From an uncultured Eubacteriaceae bacterium (GTDB lineage Bacteria; Bacillota; Clostridia; Eubacteriales; Anaerofustaceae), in the NCBI GenBank assembly GCA_947058225.1, contig CAMSGF010000019.1:1-9408 (forward strand): a DNA stretch of 9,408 bases. The letters run 5' to 3'. Under the pieces are notes generated by a model. That model was not told the origin of the DNA. It saw only the letters and a program-made list of their open reading frames with translations, and did not search any database. This document shows positions 1-4,792 of this stretch, piece by piece (position 1 is the first letter of the stretch; each line of letters starts with the position of its first letter). The translations under genes were made by a program, and so were the position numbers.

Positions 1-217
1 CCCGAAGCAGTGTGCTGGCTCCTGCCAAAAATCCCATAATACCTCCGGCGATAGGACCATGAATTATTGAAGTTATGATTGTCGGGATAAATATAAGTAT
101 TGCAAGAGATGCAAAAGATGCGGGAATTACACCGACTGTAAAAGTAAAGAAAAGTGTGAGTCCGAACATTACGCCGATAAAAGTTAATTTTTTTGTATCT
201 TTTAAAATTTTATTCAT
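1..217 (-). CDS. ECF transporter S component (N-terminal part, cut by window edge)
   Basis: The first 72 codons are present; the rest lies beyond base 1. The start is ATG at 217, with GGAGGAA at 221-227. The peptide opens with a short basic tail (MNKILKDTKK). A hydrophobic helix follows (about residues 11-30, LTFIGVMFGLTLFFTFTVG), then a second around 34-50, then a glycine-rich stretch (HGPIAGGIMGFLAGAS, about 53-68). This pattern (short basic N-terminus, hydrophobic helices, 'GpxaGaxxGfxaG' turn) is typical of the substrate-binding S subunits of energy-coupling-factor transporters, which sit in the membrane and load a vitamin or other micronutrient onto a shared EcfT/EcfA module. The substrate cannot be told from this fragment. 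No riboswitch is evident in the short leader, so there is no hint of a thiamine, riboflavin or cobalamin link. Another small polytopic membrane protein remains possible. Confidence 0.75.
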   Translation of the reverse strand, partial: MNKILKDTKKLTFIGVMFGLTLFFTFTVGVIPASFASLAILIFIPTIITSIIHGPIAGGIMGFLAGASTLLR

Positions 218-272
218 TTTTTCCTCCAATCTCGTTTCATTTTATTATGAATACAAGTTGTTTACGGTTTTG

Positions 273-300
273 ATTATAACAGTTTTTGTATTAAAGTCAA
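273..300 (-). promoter_or_regulatory. Promoter of the ECF S-component gene
   Basis: On the minus strand a -35 box TTGACT (295-300) is followed after 16 bp by a perfect -10 box TATAAT (273-278). A TG one base upstream of the -10 makes it an extended -10. Transcription would start near 266, giving a leader of roughly 50 nt with no obvious riboswitch fold. This is the best match to the housekeeping sigma consensus in the window. Confidence 0.75.
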
Positions 301-606
301 ATAAACTGGTATATTTTGATAATTGATATTTTAACCTTATTTTAGTTTAAAATAATTAAATATTATAATCTGTTGTACCTTTGATTGTATAGTATCTATC
401 TTCAAGGTTTTTTATATAAATATGCTTTAATATCTGGTAAGATTTTTTTGTCTTTGTACGTTTTGTAGTATACTAATGAAAAAATGTTTATTTTGGTCGA
501 GAAGTGAGAAGAAACTTTATTTTCACTGATTATAATTTTTTCAAAATCACTTTTATTTTTTAACTTACTCTAAAACTTTTTCTAATGCTTTATTATAAAG
601 TTACTT
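301..606. other. Intergenic region without a supported gene
   Basis: About 300 bp of AT-rich DNA lies between the hypothetical membrane protein and the ECF S-component promoter. I see no ORF with a ribosome-binding site and no convincing terminator. A weak inverted repeat (about 598-621) overlaps the stop codon of the upstream gene but has a mismatched stem and no T-run. Confidence 0.5.
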
Positions 607-1200
607 TTAATAGTGACTTTTGCCTTTTATTGTATACCAGCTTTTTTCTATTTTCTTTATATGCAGATGTATATCTTTGTTTTTATAATTCATATTTGGA
701 GCATAATTATTAAATGTGTGTATAAGAGCAAACCTATCAACTTCTATTGATGTTTCAAAAGATATTTGTCTTTCATTTACGTTTATATTACTTAAAATAC
801 CATCATTTTCTTCAAAGCATTTGCATATACTTTTTAAATTTTTTCTTTGTTTTTTAGTCATTATTACTTCTTTTTCCGTTAATTTATTTTCATCTTTTTT
901 GTCGTTATATAAATAGTATAATTTATTATCATATATATAAAATGAATGCTCCTCTTTTAGTTTGTATTTATTTTTTAAAACAAGTTTTTCTATTGCTTCA
1001 AAATCACTTTTATACTTTTTAAAGTTTGTAACGTAAGTTTTATTATATTCTTTATGTTCATCTATTTCAGAAAAAATTATTGAAGGTAGTATTCCTAATA
1101 GTGTTGTAATAAGTATAAATATGAAAAATATTATAAGTATTACATTTATACACCCCAGTTCAATATTTTCATCATTATTTTTGTTATATTTTCCTTTCAT
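607..1200 (-). CDS. Hypothetical membrane-anchored protein, 197 aa
   Basis: I do not recognise this protein. After a charged N-terminus (residues 1-16) there is one strong transmembrane helix (about 17-44, INVILIIFFIFILITTLLG). A lysine-, glutamate- and tyrosine-rich domain of about 150 residues follows and probably lies outside the cytoplasm; it has only two cysteines (near 'SICKCFEE') and no motif I can name. The start ATG at 1200 has no clear Shine-Dalgarno sequence, and an in-frame stop lies three codons upstream, so no earlier start exists. It lies 51 bp after the end of rho on the same strand, with no terminator between them, so read-through from rho is plausible. It could be a lineage-specific lipoprotein-like or signal-anchored protein. 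Coding is supported mainly by length and composition. Confidence 0.6.
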   Translation of the reverse strand: MKGKYNKNNDENIELGCINVILIIFFIFILITTLLGILPSIIFSEIDEHKEYNKTYVTNFKKYKSDFEAIEKLVLKNKYKLKEEHSFYIYDNKLYYLYNDKKDENKLTEKEVIMTKKQRKNLKSICKCFEENDGILSNINVNERQISFETSIEVDRFALIHTFNNYAPNMNYKNKDIHLHIKKIEKSWYTIKGKSHY

Positions 1201-1251
1201 AATAAGTTACCGTTTTTATTTTAATATATAAATTTATTTACAATTTTAATT

Positions 1252-1860
1252 TTATTTTGCTTTGTTATTTAAAATGTTTTTTATAAATGAATTATTATTT
1301 TTTGTCTTTTTAAATAAGTTTATGGTTTTGTCACTTAATTCTATGGAATCTAACGAGCTTCTTCGTATGATTGTGGCAGTTTTTATTTCGTCTTTTTCTA
1401 AAAGGAGTTCGTCTTTTCTGGAACCTGATTTTACTAAATTTATCGCAGGGAAAGTTCTTCTAAGTGCCAAATCTCTTTCAAGGATTAATTCCATATTTCC
1501 CGTTCCTTTAAATTCTTCGAATATTACATCGTCCATTCTACTTCCCGTATCGACTAAAACTGTTGATAGAATAGTTAAACTTCCGCCTTCTTCGATATTT
1601 CTTGCTGCTCCGAAGAATTTTTTTGGAAGATATAGGCTTTCTGGGTCAAGTCCGCCTGAAAGTGTTCTGCCGGATGGTGGCACGACTAAATTATTTGCCC
1701 TTGTAAATCTCGTCAAGCTATCGACTAAAATTACGACATCCTCTTTTAACTCGACGAGTCTTTTTGCTCTTTGTAAGACCATTTGTGCTGCTTTGATATG
1801 ATTTTGCGGCATTTGGTCAAATGTTGAATATACGACGTCGCAGTCAATACTTCTGCTCAT
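1252..1860 (-). CDS. rho: Transcription termination factor Rho, C-terminal fragment (broken gene)
   Basis: This is the C-terminal half of the Rho hexameric RNA/DNA helicase ATPase (202 codons). It continues exactly where the upstream fragment loses homology. Visible are the Walker B strand with its aspartate (VVILVDSLTR, D47), the Q-loop/R-loop region (VVPPSGRTLSGG, FFGAARN), GGSLTILSTVLVDTGSRMDD, FKGTGNMELIL, the arginine-finger region (LALRRTFPAI, about R135) and SGSRKDELLL. These match the order in E. coli Rho. The first ATG (1860) is an internal methionine of the ancestral protein, not a natural start, and has no Shine-Dalgarno sequence. It lies 11 nt after the stop of the N-terminal fragment, so translational reinitiation is conceivable. 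Alone it lacks Walker A and the RNA-binding domains and could not terminate transcription. Deleting 104 bp fuses it in frame with the upstream fragment. Confidence 0.93.
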   Translation of the reverse strand: MSRSIDCDVVYSTFDQMPQNHIKAAQMVLQRAKRLVELKEDVVILVDSLTRFTRANNLVVPPSGRTLSGGLDPESLYLPKKFFGAARNIEEGGSLTILSTVLVDTGSRMDDVIFEEFKGTGNMELILERDLALRRTFPAINLVKSGSRKDELLLEKDEIKTATIIRRSSLDSIELSDKTINLFKKTKNNNSFIKNILNNKAK

Positions 1861-1919
1861 ATCTGTTACTTTTAATAGACGAACGTCCCGAAGAAGTAAC
1901 AGATATGAGCAGAAGTATT
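1846..1919. repeat. Perfect 26-bp inverted repeat overlapping the first
   Basis: The arms 1846-1871 and 1894-1919 are perfect reverse complements (26 of 26) with a 22-bp loop. The 1846-1871 arm is native rho sequence downstream of the breakpoint. Together with the 35-bp repeat, this shows that the inverted copy (1869-1919) spans both sides of the original rho sequence. The two hairpins share bases and cannot form at once. Confidence 0.97.
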
Positions 1920-1965
1920 TAGCCTTACGGGGTGGTCCCCGCTTGTTCCCACAAGGTTCCTCGTG
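1862..1965 (-). other. 104-bp insertion disrupting rho: rRNA-like segment plus inverted copy of rho
   Basis: The insertion is flanked by a 10-bp direct repeat (plus strand TCTGTTACTT at 1862-1871 and 1966-1975). Removing 104 bp between the repeats rejoins '...EEVTD' to 'MSRSID...' in frame: 1703 - 104 = 1599 bp, or 533 codons including stop. The insert has two parts. Bases 1920-1965 are foreign to rho and resemble 23S rRNA. Bases 1869-1919 are a perfect inverted copy of 51 bp of rho spanning the breakpoint. Joints show short shared sequence (AATACT between the rRNA-like part and the inverted copy; AAG at the return to rho), as left by microhomology-driven template switching. There is no transposase and there are no terminal repeats of a known IS. 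Confidence 0.9.
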
Positions 1966-2000
1966 TCTGTTACTTCTTCGGGACGTTCGTCTATTAAAAG
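1869..2000. repeat. Perfect 35-bp inverted repeat around the rho insertion
   Basis: The arms 1869-1903 and 1966-2000 are perfect reverse complements (35 of 35), separated by a 62-bp loop that contains the rRNA-like segment. The 1966-2000 arm is the native rho sequence encoding LLIDERPEEVTD; the other arm is its inverted copy. In RNA this would be a very stable hairpin inside the rho coding region. Confidence 0.97.
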
Positions 2001-2954
2001 CACTATTAATTTAATTTTTGGATAATTTTTTCTTATAGATTTTGCAATTTGTTTTAATAATATGGTTTTGCCGGCTTTTGGAGCAGCCACGATTAAACCT
2101 CTTTGCCCTTTTCCGATAGGGGAGAATATATCGATTATTCTTGTAGAAAGTGTGTCATCGTAAGTTTCAAGTTTAATTTTTTCATTTGGGAAAATCGGTG
2201 TTAATTTTTCAAAATCAGGACGGGAGATTATTTCCTCCGGTTTCCTTCCGTTTACTTCTTCAACGTAAAGAAGTGCATCAAATTTGTCATTTTCAGAAGA
2301 TAATTTTATTTTTCCTTTTATTAAATCGCCTTCTCTTAATTTATATTTTCTTATATGAGTAGGTGCGACGTATATGTCATTATCACCATTTAGATAATTG
2401 TACGTTCTTAAAAAGCCATATCCATCGGATAAAATATCTAAAATACCCTCATGGGAAATTTCATATTGAGATAAATCTTTTTTATTTGAAGCATTTAAAA
2501 CTTCTTTTTCTTTTCTTAAAATATCTTTTGTGGCTTTTCCGTTTACTTTTTCTAAGAAAAGCATTGCGTTGTATTTTTCTCCGTTTTTTGCTTTTCTTAT
2601 TTTTCCTCCGATTTTATCTCCGGATTGAAGTTTGAATTTTTGAACCTGACTTGCCGCGACGTATACATCGTCAGCAGGGGACAGCCCTTGTTCGTTTTTC
2701 AACAGACCGAATCCCTCAGGGAGAATATGTACTATTCCTTCTAAGTAAAAGCTATTTTCTATTGGGTCTTTTAAGTTTGAATATATGTCTTTGTCTTCTT
2801 TATCGTTGTTTTTTGAGTTTTCGTCGTCGTTTATATTTACAATAAGATTAATGAGTTCTTCTTTTTTATACTTGTAAGCTTTTGGGATTCCTTTTTGTTT
2901 TGCAATTTCTTTCAATTTAGATACTGTGATATTCGCTAACTCTTCTTTATTCAA
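1872..2954 (-). CDS. rho: Transcription termination factor Rho, N-terminal fragment (broken gene)
   Basis: Rho loads on nascent RNA and uses ATP to end transcription. The start is TTG at 2954 with GGAGGT at 2961-2966, six bases upstream. Domains: Rho-N SAP-like helices (1-43), acidic linker (44-60), first cold-shock-type RNA-binding domain (about 70-138, LEGIVHILPEGFGLL to LEKVNGK), a second such domain (about 168-236, HEGILDILSDGYGFL to VEEVNGR), then the ATPase start with Walker A (GLIVAAPKAGKT, 286-297) and the catalytic-glutamate segment (LLIDERPEEVTD, to 330). Homology stops at residue 330. The last 30 residues come from an insertion: first from rRNA-like DNA, then from an inverted copy of rho, ending at TAA 1874-1872. 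Without the insertion the protein would be 532 aa. E. coli Rho is 419 aa with one RNA-binding domain; the linker and the extra domain account for the difference. As written, the ATPase is truncated and should be inactive. Confidence 0.95.
   Translation of the reverse strand: MNKEELANITVSKLKEIAKQKGIPKAYKYKKEELINLIVNINDDENSKNNDKEDKDIYSNLKDPIENSFYLEGIVHILPEGFGLLKNEQGLSPADDVYVAASQVQKFKLQSGDKIGGKIRKAKNGEKYNAMLFLEKVNGKATKDILRKEKEVLNASNKKDLSQYEISHEGILDILSDGYGFLRTYNYLNGDNDIYVAPTHIRKYKLREGDLIKGKIKLSSENDKFDALLYVEEVNGRKPEEIISRPDFEKLTPIFPNEKIKLETYDDTLSTRIIDIFSPIGKGQRGLIVAAPKAGKTILLKQIAKSIRKNYPKIKLIVLLIDERPEEVTDTRNLVGTSGDHPVRLNTSAHICYFFGTFVY
1914..1965 (-). pseudogene. 23S rRNA fragment (domain I region) embedded in rho
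   Basis: Read on the minus strand, this stretch contains GGGGACCACCCCGTAAGGC followed by TAAATACT, preceded by CACGAGGAACCTTGTGGGAA. I recognise this as bacterial 23S rRNA domain I; E. coli has GGGGGGACCATCC then CCAAGGCTAAATACT at roughly nt 435-460. Bases 1921-1965 are about 62% G+C (28 of 45), unlike the AT-rich surroundings. Only about 50 bp is present, in the rRNA sense direction relative to the rho transcript, so it is a fragment and not an rRNA gene. The last bases (1914-1919) coincide with the inverted rho copy, so the exact end is ambiguous. The assignment rests on memory of the consensus, not on an alignment. Confidence 0.82.
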
Positions 2955-3023
2955 TTTTAAACCTCCAAGAATGTTGTGATTTTTAAAATATAATAAAATA
3001 ATCTTTTGAATATAACTTATATA

Positions 3024-3052
3024 ATTGTAATATAAATTTAATATAAAATCAA
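3024..3052 (-). promoter_or_regulatory. Probable rho promoter
   Basis: On the minus strand, TTGATT (3047-3052) and TACAAT (3024-3029) are separated by exactly 17 bp, giving a leader of about 65 nt before the TTG start of rho. The region is very AT-rich, so chance matches are likely. The position just upstream of rho, and the lack of any other gene that could supply transcription, support it. Confidence 0.5.
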
Positions 3053-3068
3053 ATAAAAGAGGAAAATT

Positions 3069-3167
3069 ATGGGAATAGGAATAAAATTAAGCAGTTTGAT
3101 ATGTTATGTTGTTATTCTTTATTTTTTATATAGAGTCGGAAAAAAGTATAGAAAAAGAAAAGAGTAA
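3069..3167 (+). CDS. Candidate 32-aa single-pass membrane peptide
   Basis: A short ORF starts at ATG 3069, with AGAGG (3058-3062) six bases upstream, and ends at TAA 3165-3167. It encodes 32 residues: MGIGIKLSS, a hydrophobic aromatic helix (about residues 8-21, LICYVVILYFLY), then a strongly basic tail (GKKYRKRKE). That is the usual layout of a small inner-membrane protein with an inside-positive C-terminus. It diverges from rho and lies 63 bp ahead of the YwaF-type gene, which seems to have its own promoter just after this ORF. I do not recognise a family. The well-placed ribosome-binding site and the membrane-peptide architecture argue for a real gene, but at this size chance cannot be excluded. 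Confidence 0.5.
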   Translation: MGIGIKLSSLICYVVILYFLYRVGKKYRKRKE

Positions 3168-3171
3168 AAAC

Positions 3172-3200
3172 TTGCAAAAATTAGTCGAAAGGTGTATTAT
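3172..3200 (+). promoter_or_regulatory. Promoter of the YwaF-family gene
   Basis: TTGCAA (3172-3177) and TATTAT (3195-3200) are 17 bp apart on the plus strand. Transcription would begin near 3207. That lies downstream of a possible GTG start at 3192 and upstream of ATG 3231, so it supports the ATG as the true start. Confidence 0.55.
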
Positions 3201-3230
3201 CTTAAAATAAAATCTTGTTTGGAGATAATA

Positions 3231-3983
3231 ATGACTTTTAAATATTTTTTTACACCTTTAGATTTAATACCAAAAAATACTATGCCTTGGAAAATGTATG
3301 GAGCAGCTCATCTAGGTATACTTTTTTTGATGGTATTATTTTTATATTTTATGTGCAGACTTTATAAGAATTTAGATGAGATAGGAAGAGAAAAATTTTT
3401 AAAATTCTTTGCTTATTTAATATTAATTCAAGAAATTGTAAAAGATATTATATTTTACTTTATGGGAACATTAAATTATGAACATCTACCGCTTCATTTA
3501 TGCGGGGCGTCTATATTCATAGTATCGTATTATGCTTTTAAGCGTACATATTTAAGTAAACAGATGTTATATGCTTTAGTTCTTCCAGGAGCTTTAGCCG
3601 CACTTATCTTTCCAAACTGGGTAGATTTTCCGCTTCTTCATGTGTCTTGTTTTAATTCATTTACGATACACTTATGGCTTGTTGTCGTACCGATTGTAAG
3701 CCTTTATACAAAAGAGCTTGTGCCTGATTTCAGGTGTTTACACAAGTGTTTTTTATTTTTAGTATGTTTAGGTGTTCCGGATTATTTTTTAAATAAAAGA
3801 TGGGGAACTGATTTTTTGTTCTTAAATGAACCGAGCAAAGGCTCACCTTTGATGATTATAGCGGATATATTCGGAATGGATTTTTATATTGTAGGAATGT
3901 GTGTAGCTTTATTTATAGTTTGGGCGTTGATGTATCTGCCTTTTTATATTAAGGAGAAATATGAAAGCAGGGAGAGTGCATAA
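3231..3983 (+). CDS. YwaF/TP0381-family (TIGR02206) integral membrane protein
   Basis: This is a 250-residue polytopic membrane protein. ATG 3231 is preceded by GGAGA (3221-3225) at good spacing; an in-frame GTG at 3192 would add 13 residues but has a poor site and lies upstream of the likely transcription start. Hydrophobic segments occur at about residues 24-42, 56-78, 88-103, 111-127, 146-160, 170-183 and 207-238, so roughly six or seven helices. The motif EHLPLHLCGAS (84-94) is the hallmark I associate with the YwaF / TP0381 integral-membrane family, and the N-terminal 'FFTP...HLGIL' region fits too. The family's biochemical role is not established. The gene stands alone: the next gene downstream is convergent and separated by a 500-bp interval with a bidirectional terminator. 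Confidence 0.8.
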   Translation: MTFKYFFTPLDLIPKNTMPWKMYGAAHLGILFLMVLFLYFMCRLYKNLDEIGREKFLKFFAYLILIQEIVKDIIFYFMGTLNYEHLPLHLCGASIFIVSYYAFKRTYLSKQMLYALVLPGALAALIFPNWVDFPLLHVSCFNSFTIHLWLVVVPIVSLYTKELVPDFRCLHKCFLFLVCLGVPDYFLNKRWGTDFLFLNEPSKGSPLMIIADIFGMDFYIVGMCVALFIVWALMYLPFYIKEKYESRESA

Positions 3984-4110
3984 GTTTATTTGATATTTTG
4001 ATATTTGTTTTTGTTTGCTTAAGTAGGGTTATATGCGTTATATTTTTTGAATGGCTTAGCTTTAAGATTTAATTAAATAAATATTTTTTAAAAGTTAAAT
4101 GTTGCAGATG

Positions 4111-4139
4111 TTGGTATATGGATATGTTTATAATATACT
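4111..4139 (+). promoter_or_regulatory. Possible promoter upstream of the cruciform element
   Basis: TTGGTA (4111-4116) and TATACT (4134-4139) are 17 bp apart; a TATAAT (4129-4134) overlaps. Transcription would start near 4146, read through the four-armed element and end at the terminator at 4451-4482, giving an RNA of about 340 nt. The boxes are only moderately good and the DNA is AT-rich. Confidence 0.3.
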
Positions 4140-4187
4140 GTGGTTATGTTTTATCCGGTTTTTGTATCGTGGGTTTTTGGTAGGGTG

Positions 4188-4323
4188 GAGGTGGGGCAGC
4201 GGGTGAAATGCTAAAGCATTTCACTTACAGGCGATTTGAAAAATCGCCTGAACTTTGAAAAATAAAAGATTTTAAAAATTTATTTTTAAAATCTTTTATT
4301 TTTCAAAGCCGCCGCCCCACCTC
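4188..4323. repeat. Cloverleaf/cruciform palindromic element, 136 bp
   Basis: An outer stem (4188-4202 with 4309-4323, 14 of 15 pairs, one A-C mismatch) encloses three hairpins in a row. Hairpin 1 is 4203-4211/4216-4224 (9 bp, loop TAAA). Hairpin 2 is 4228-4237/4241-4250 (10 bp, loop GAA). Hairpin 3 is 4253-4279/4282-4308 (27 bp, perfect, loop TT). Only five bases (4225-4227, 4251-4252) are unpaired between helices, so the element is a nearly perfect four-way junction, equally foldable from either strand. The outer stem is GC-rich (GAGGTGGGGC). It encodes no protein. It could be a dispersed palindromic repeat of the REP/MITE kind or a structured RNA; only copy number in the genome would tell. 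Confidence 0.85.
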
Positions 4324-4450
4324 ATTCCATTCTCTTTTTTTATATATTATATTAAAAAACATATTATATTAAAGCACGTTATATACTAATATTAATCCAA
4401 AAAATATACAAACAAAAAATTAAAAACTTAATTCATTAAAATTAATTAAA

Positions 4451-4482
4451 ACAAGACTTCAGGTACATACCTGAAGTCTTGT
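4451..4482. terminator. Bidirectional intrinsic terminator
   Basis: Perfect arms 4451-4465 and 4468-4482 (core CAAGACTTCAGGT) form a strong stem. On the plus strand CTTTTTTAG follows; on the minus strand TTTTAATTAATTTT follows. It lies six bases beyond the stop codon of the minus-strand small protein gene and serves it, and it also closes any plus-strand transcript from the YwaF side or the cruciform element. Confidence 0.85.
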
Positions 4483-4487
4483 CTTTT

Positions 4488-4691
4488 TTAGTGGCAAGAG
4501 CCTTTACAATTTTTTTTATCAAAAATGTCATTAGCTAAATCTTTTGCTTCATCTGCAACATCTTCAGCAAGATTTTTTACTTTTTTCATAGACTTACTGC
4601 TGTTAGGATTTGTCATTGCATAAGATGCTAATCCCATTCCTGTTAAAATTCCTGTAATGCCAGCCATCATGGAAAGTGTAGATTTTTTCAT
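4488..4691 (-). CDS. Small membrane-anchored protein, 67 aa, Cys/His tail
   Basis: The start chosen is ATG 4691, with GAGGTG about six bases upstream; an in-frame GTG at 4700 would overlap that site. The 67 residues comprise a short basic start, a hydrophobic, Gly- and Met-rich helix (about 6-26, LSMMAGITGILTGMGLASYAM), and an amphipathic Lys/Asp/Glu-rich helix (about 36-57, KVKNLAEDVADEAKDLANDI). The C-terminus has clustered Cys and His (NCKGSCH). The layout resembles small YtxH-like membrane-associated proteins, but I cannot assign a family. CxxxC-H at the very end might bind a metal; this is inference. It diverges from nth and is followed at once by a strong terminator, so it is a single-gene unit. 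Confidence 0.7.
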   Translation of the reverse strand: MKKSTLSMMAGITGILTGMGLASYAMTNPNSSKSMKKVKNLAEDVADEAKDLANDIFDKKNCKGSCH

Positions 4692-4728
4692 TTTTATCAC
4701 CTCAAAAGCAAATTTCTACTTTTTTATT

Positions 4729-4757
4729 TTGTCTTATTTTGTAGTTTATGATACAAT
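4729..4757 (+). promoter_or_regulatory. nth promoter (extended -10)
   Basis: TTGTCT (4729-4734) and TACAAT (4752-4757) lie 17 bp apart, with TG at 4749-4750 giving an extended -10. The predicted start near 4764 leaves a leader of about 29 nt before nth. Within that leader GTAAAAACA-like units repeat three times (about 4767-4792). Confidence 0.65.
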
Positions 4758-4792
4758 TAAAAAAAAGTAAAAACAGTAAAAACAGGTAAAAA

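Larger units (their letters stand above)
3984..4487. other. Gene-free interval with structured elements
   Basis: No coding region is supported across these 504 bp. They hold, in order, an AT-rich stretch with a possible plus-strand promoter (4111-4139), a four-armed palindromic element (4188-4323), another AT-rich stretch, and a bidirectional terminator (4451-4482). The structured element is clearly more GC-rich than its flanks, especially in its outer stem. Confidence 0.7.

Noticed and set aside
75..326. Plus-strand ORF at the left edge
   Set aside because: It is antisense to the ECF S component and its promoter. The minus-strand reading has a GGAGGAA site and membrane-protein character, and this one has neither.
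477..530. 17-codon plus-strand ORF (MKKCLFW...)
   Set aside because: It has no ribosome-binding site and no recognisable feature; this is chance level in this composition.
598..621. Hairpin at the end of the 197-aa gene as a terminator
   Set aside because: The stem is short and mismatched, overlaps the stop codon and is not followed by a T-run.
1262..1801. Long plus-strand ORF opposite the C-terminal rho fragment
   Set aside because: It is a shadow of rho: no ribosome-binding site, and a composition that follows the complementary coding strand.
1862..2000. Insertion sequence or invertible recombinase switch in rho
   Set aside because: There is no transposase or recombinase, the inverted arm is a copy of rho itself, and the rest is rRNA-like. 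A template-switch or chimera explanation accounts for every base.
3192..3230. GTG at 3192 as the start of the YwaF-type gene
   Set aside because: The likely transcription start is near 3207, and ATG 3231 has a well-spaced GGAGA. The extra 13 residues add nothing recognisable.
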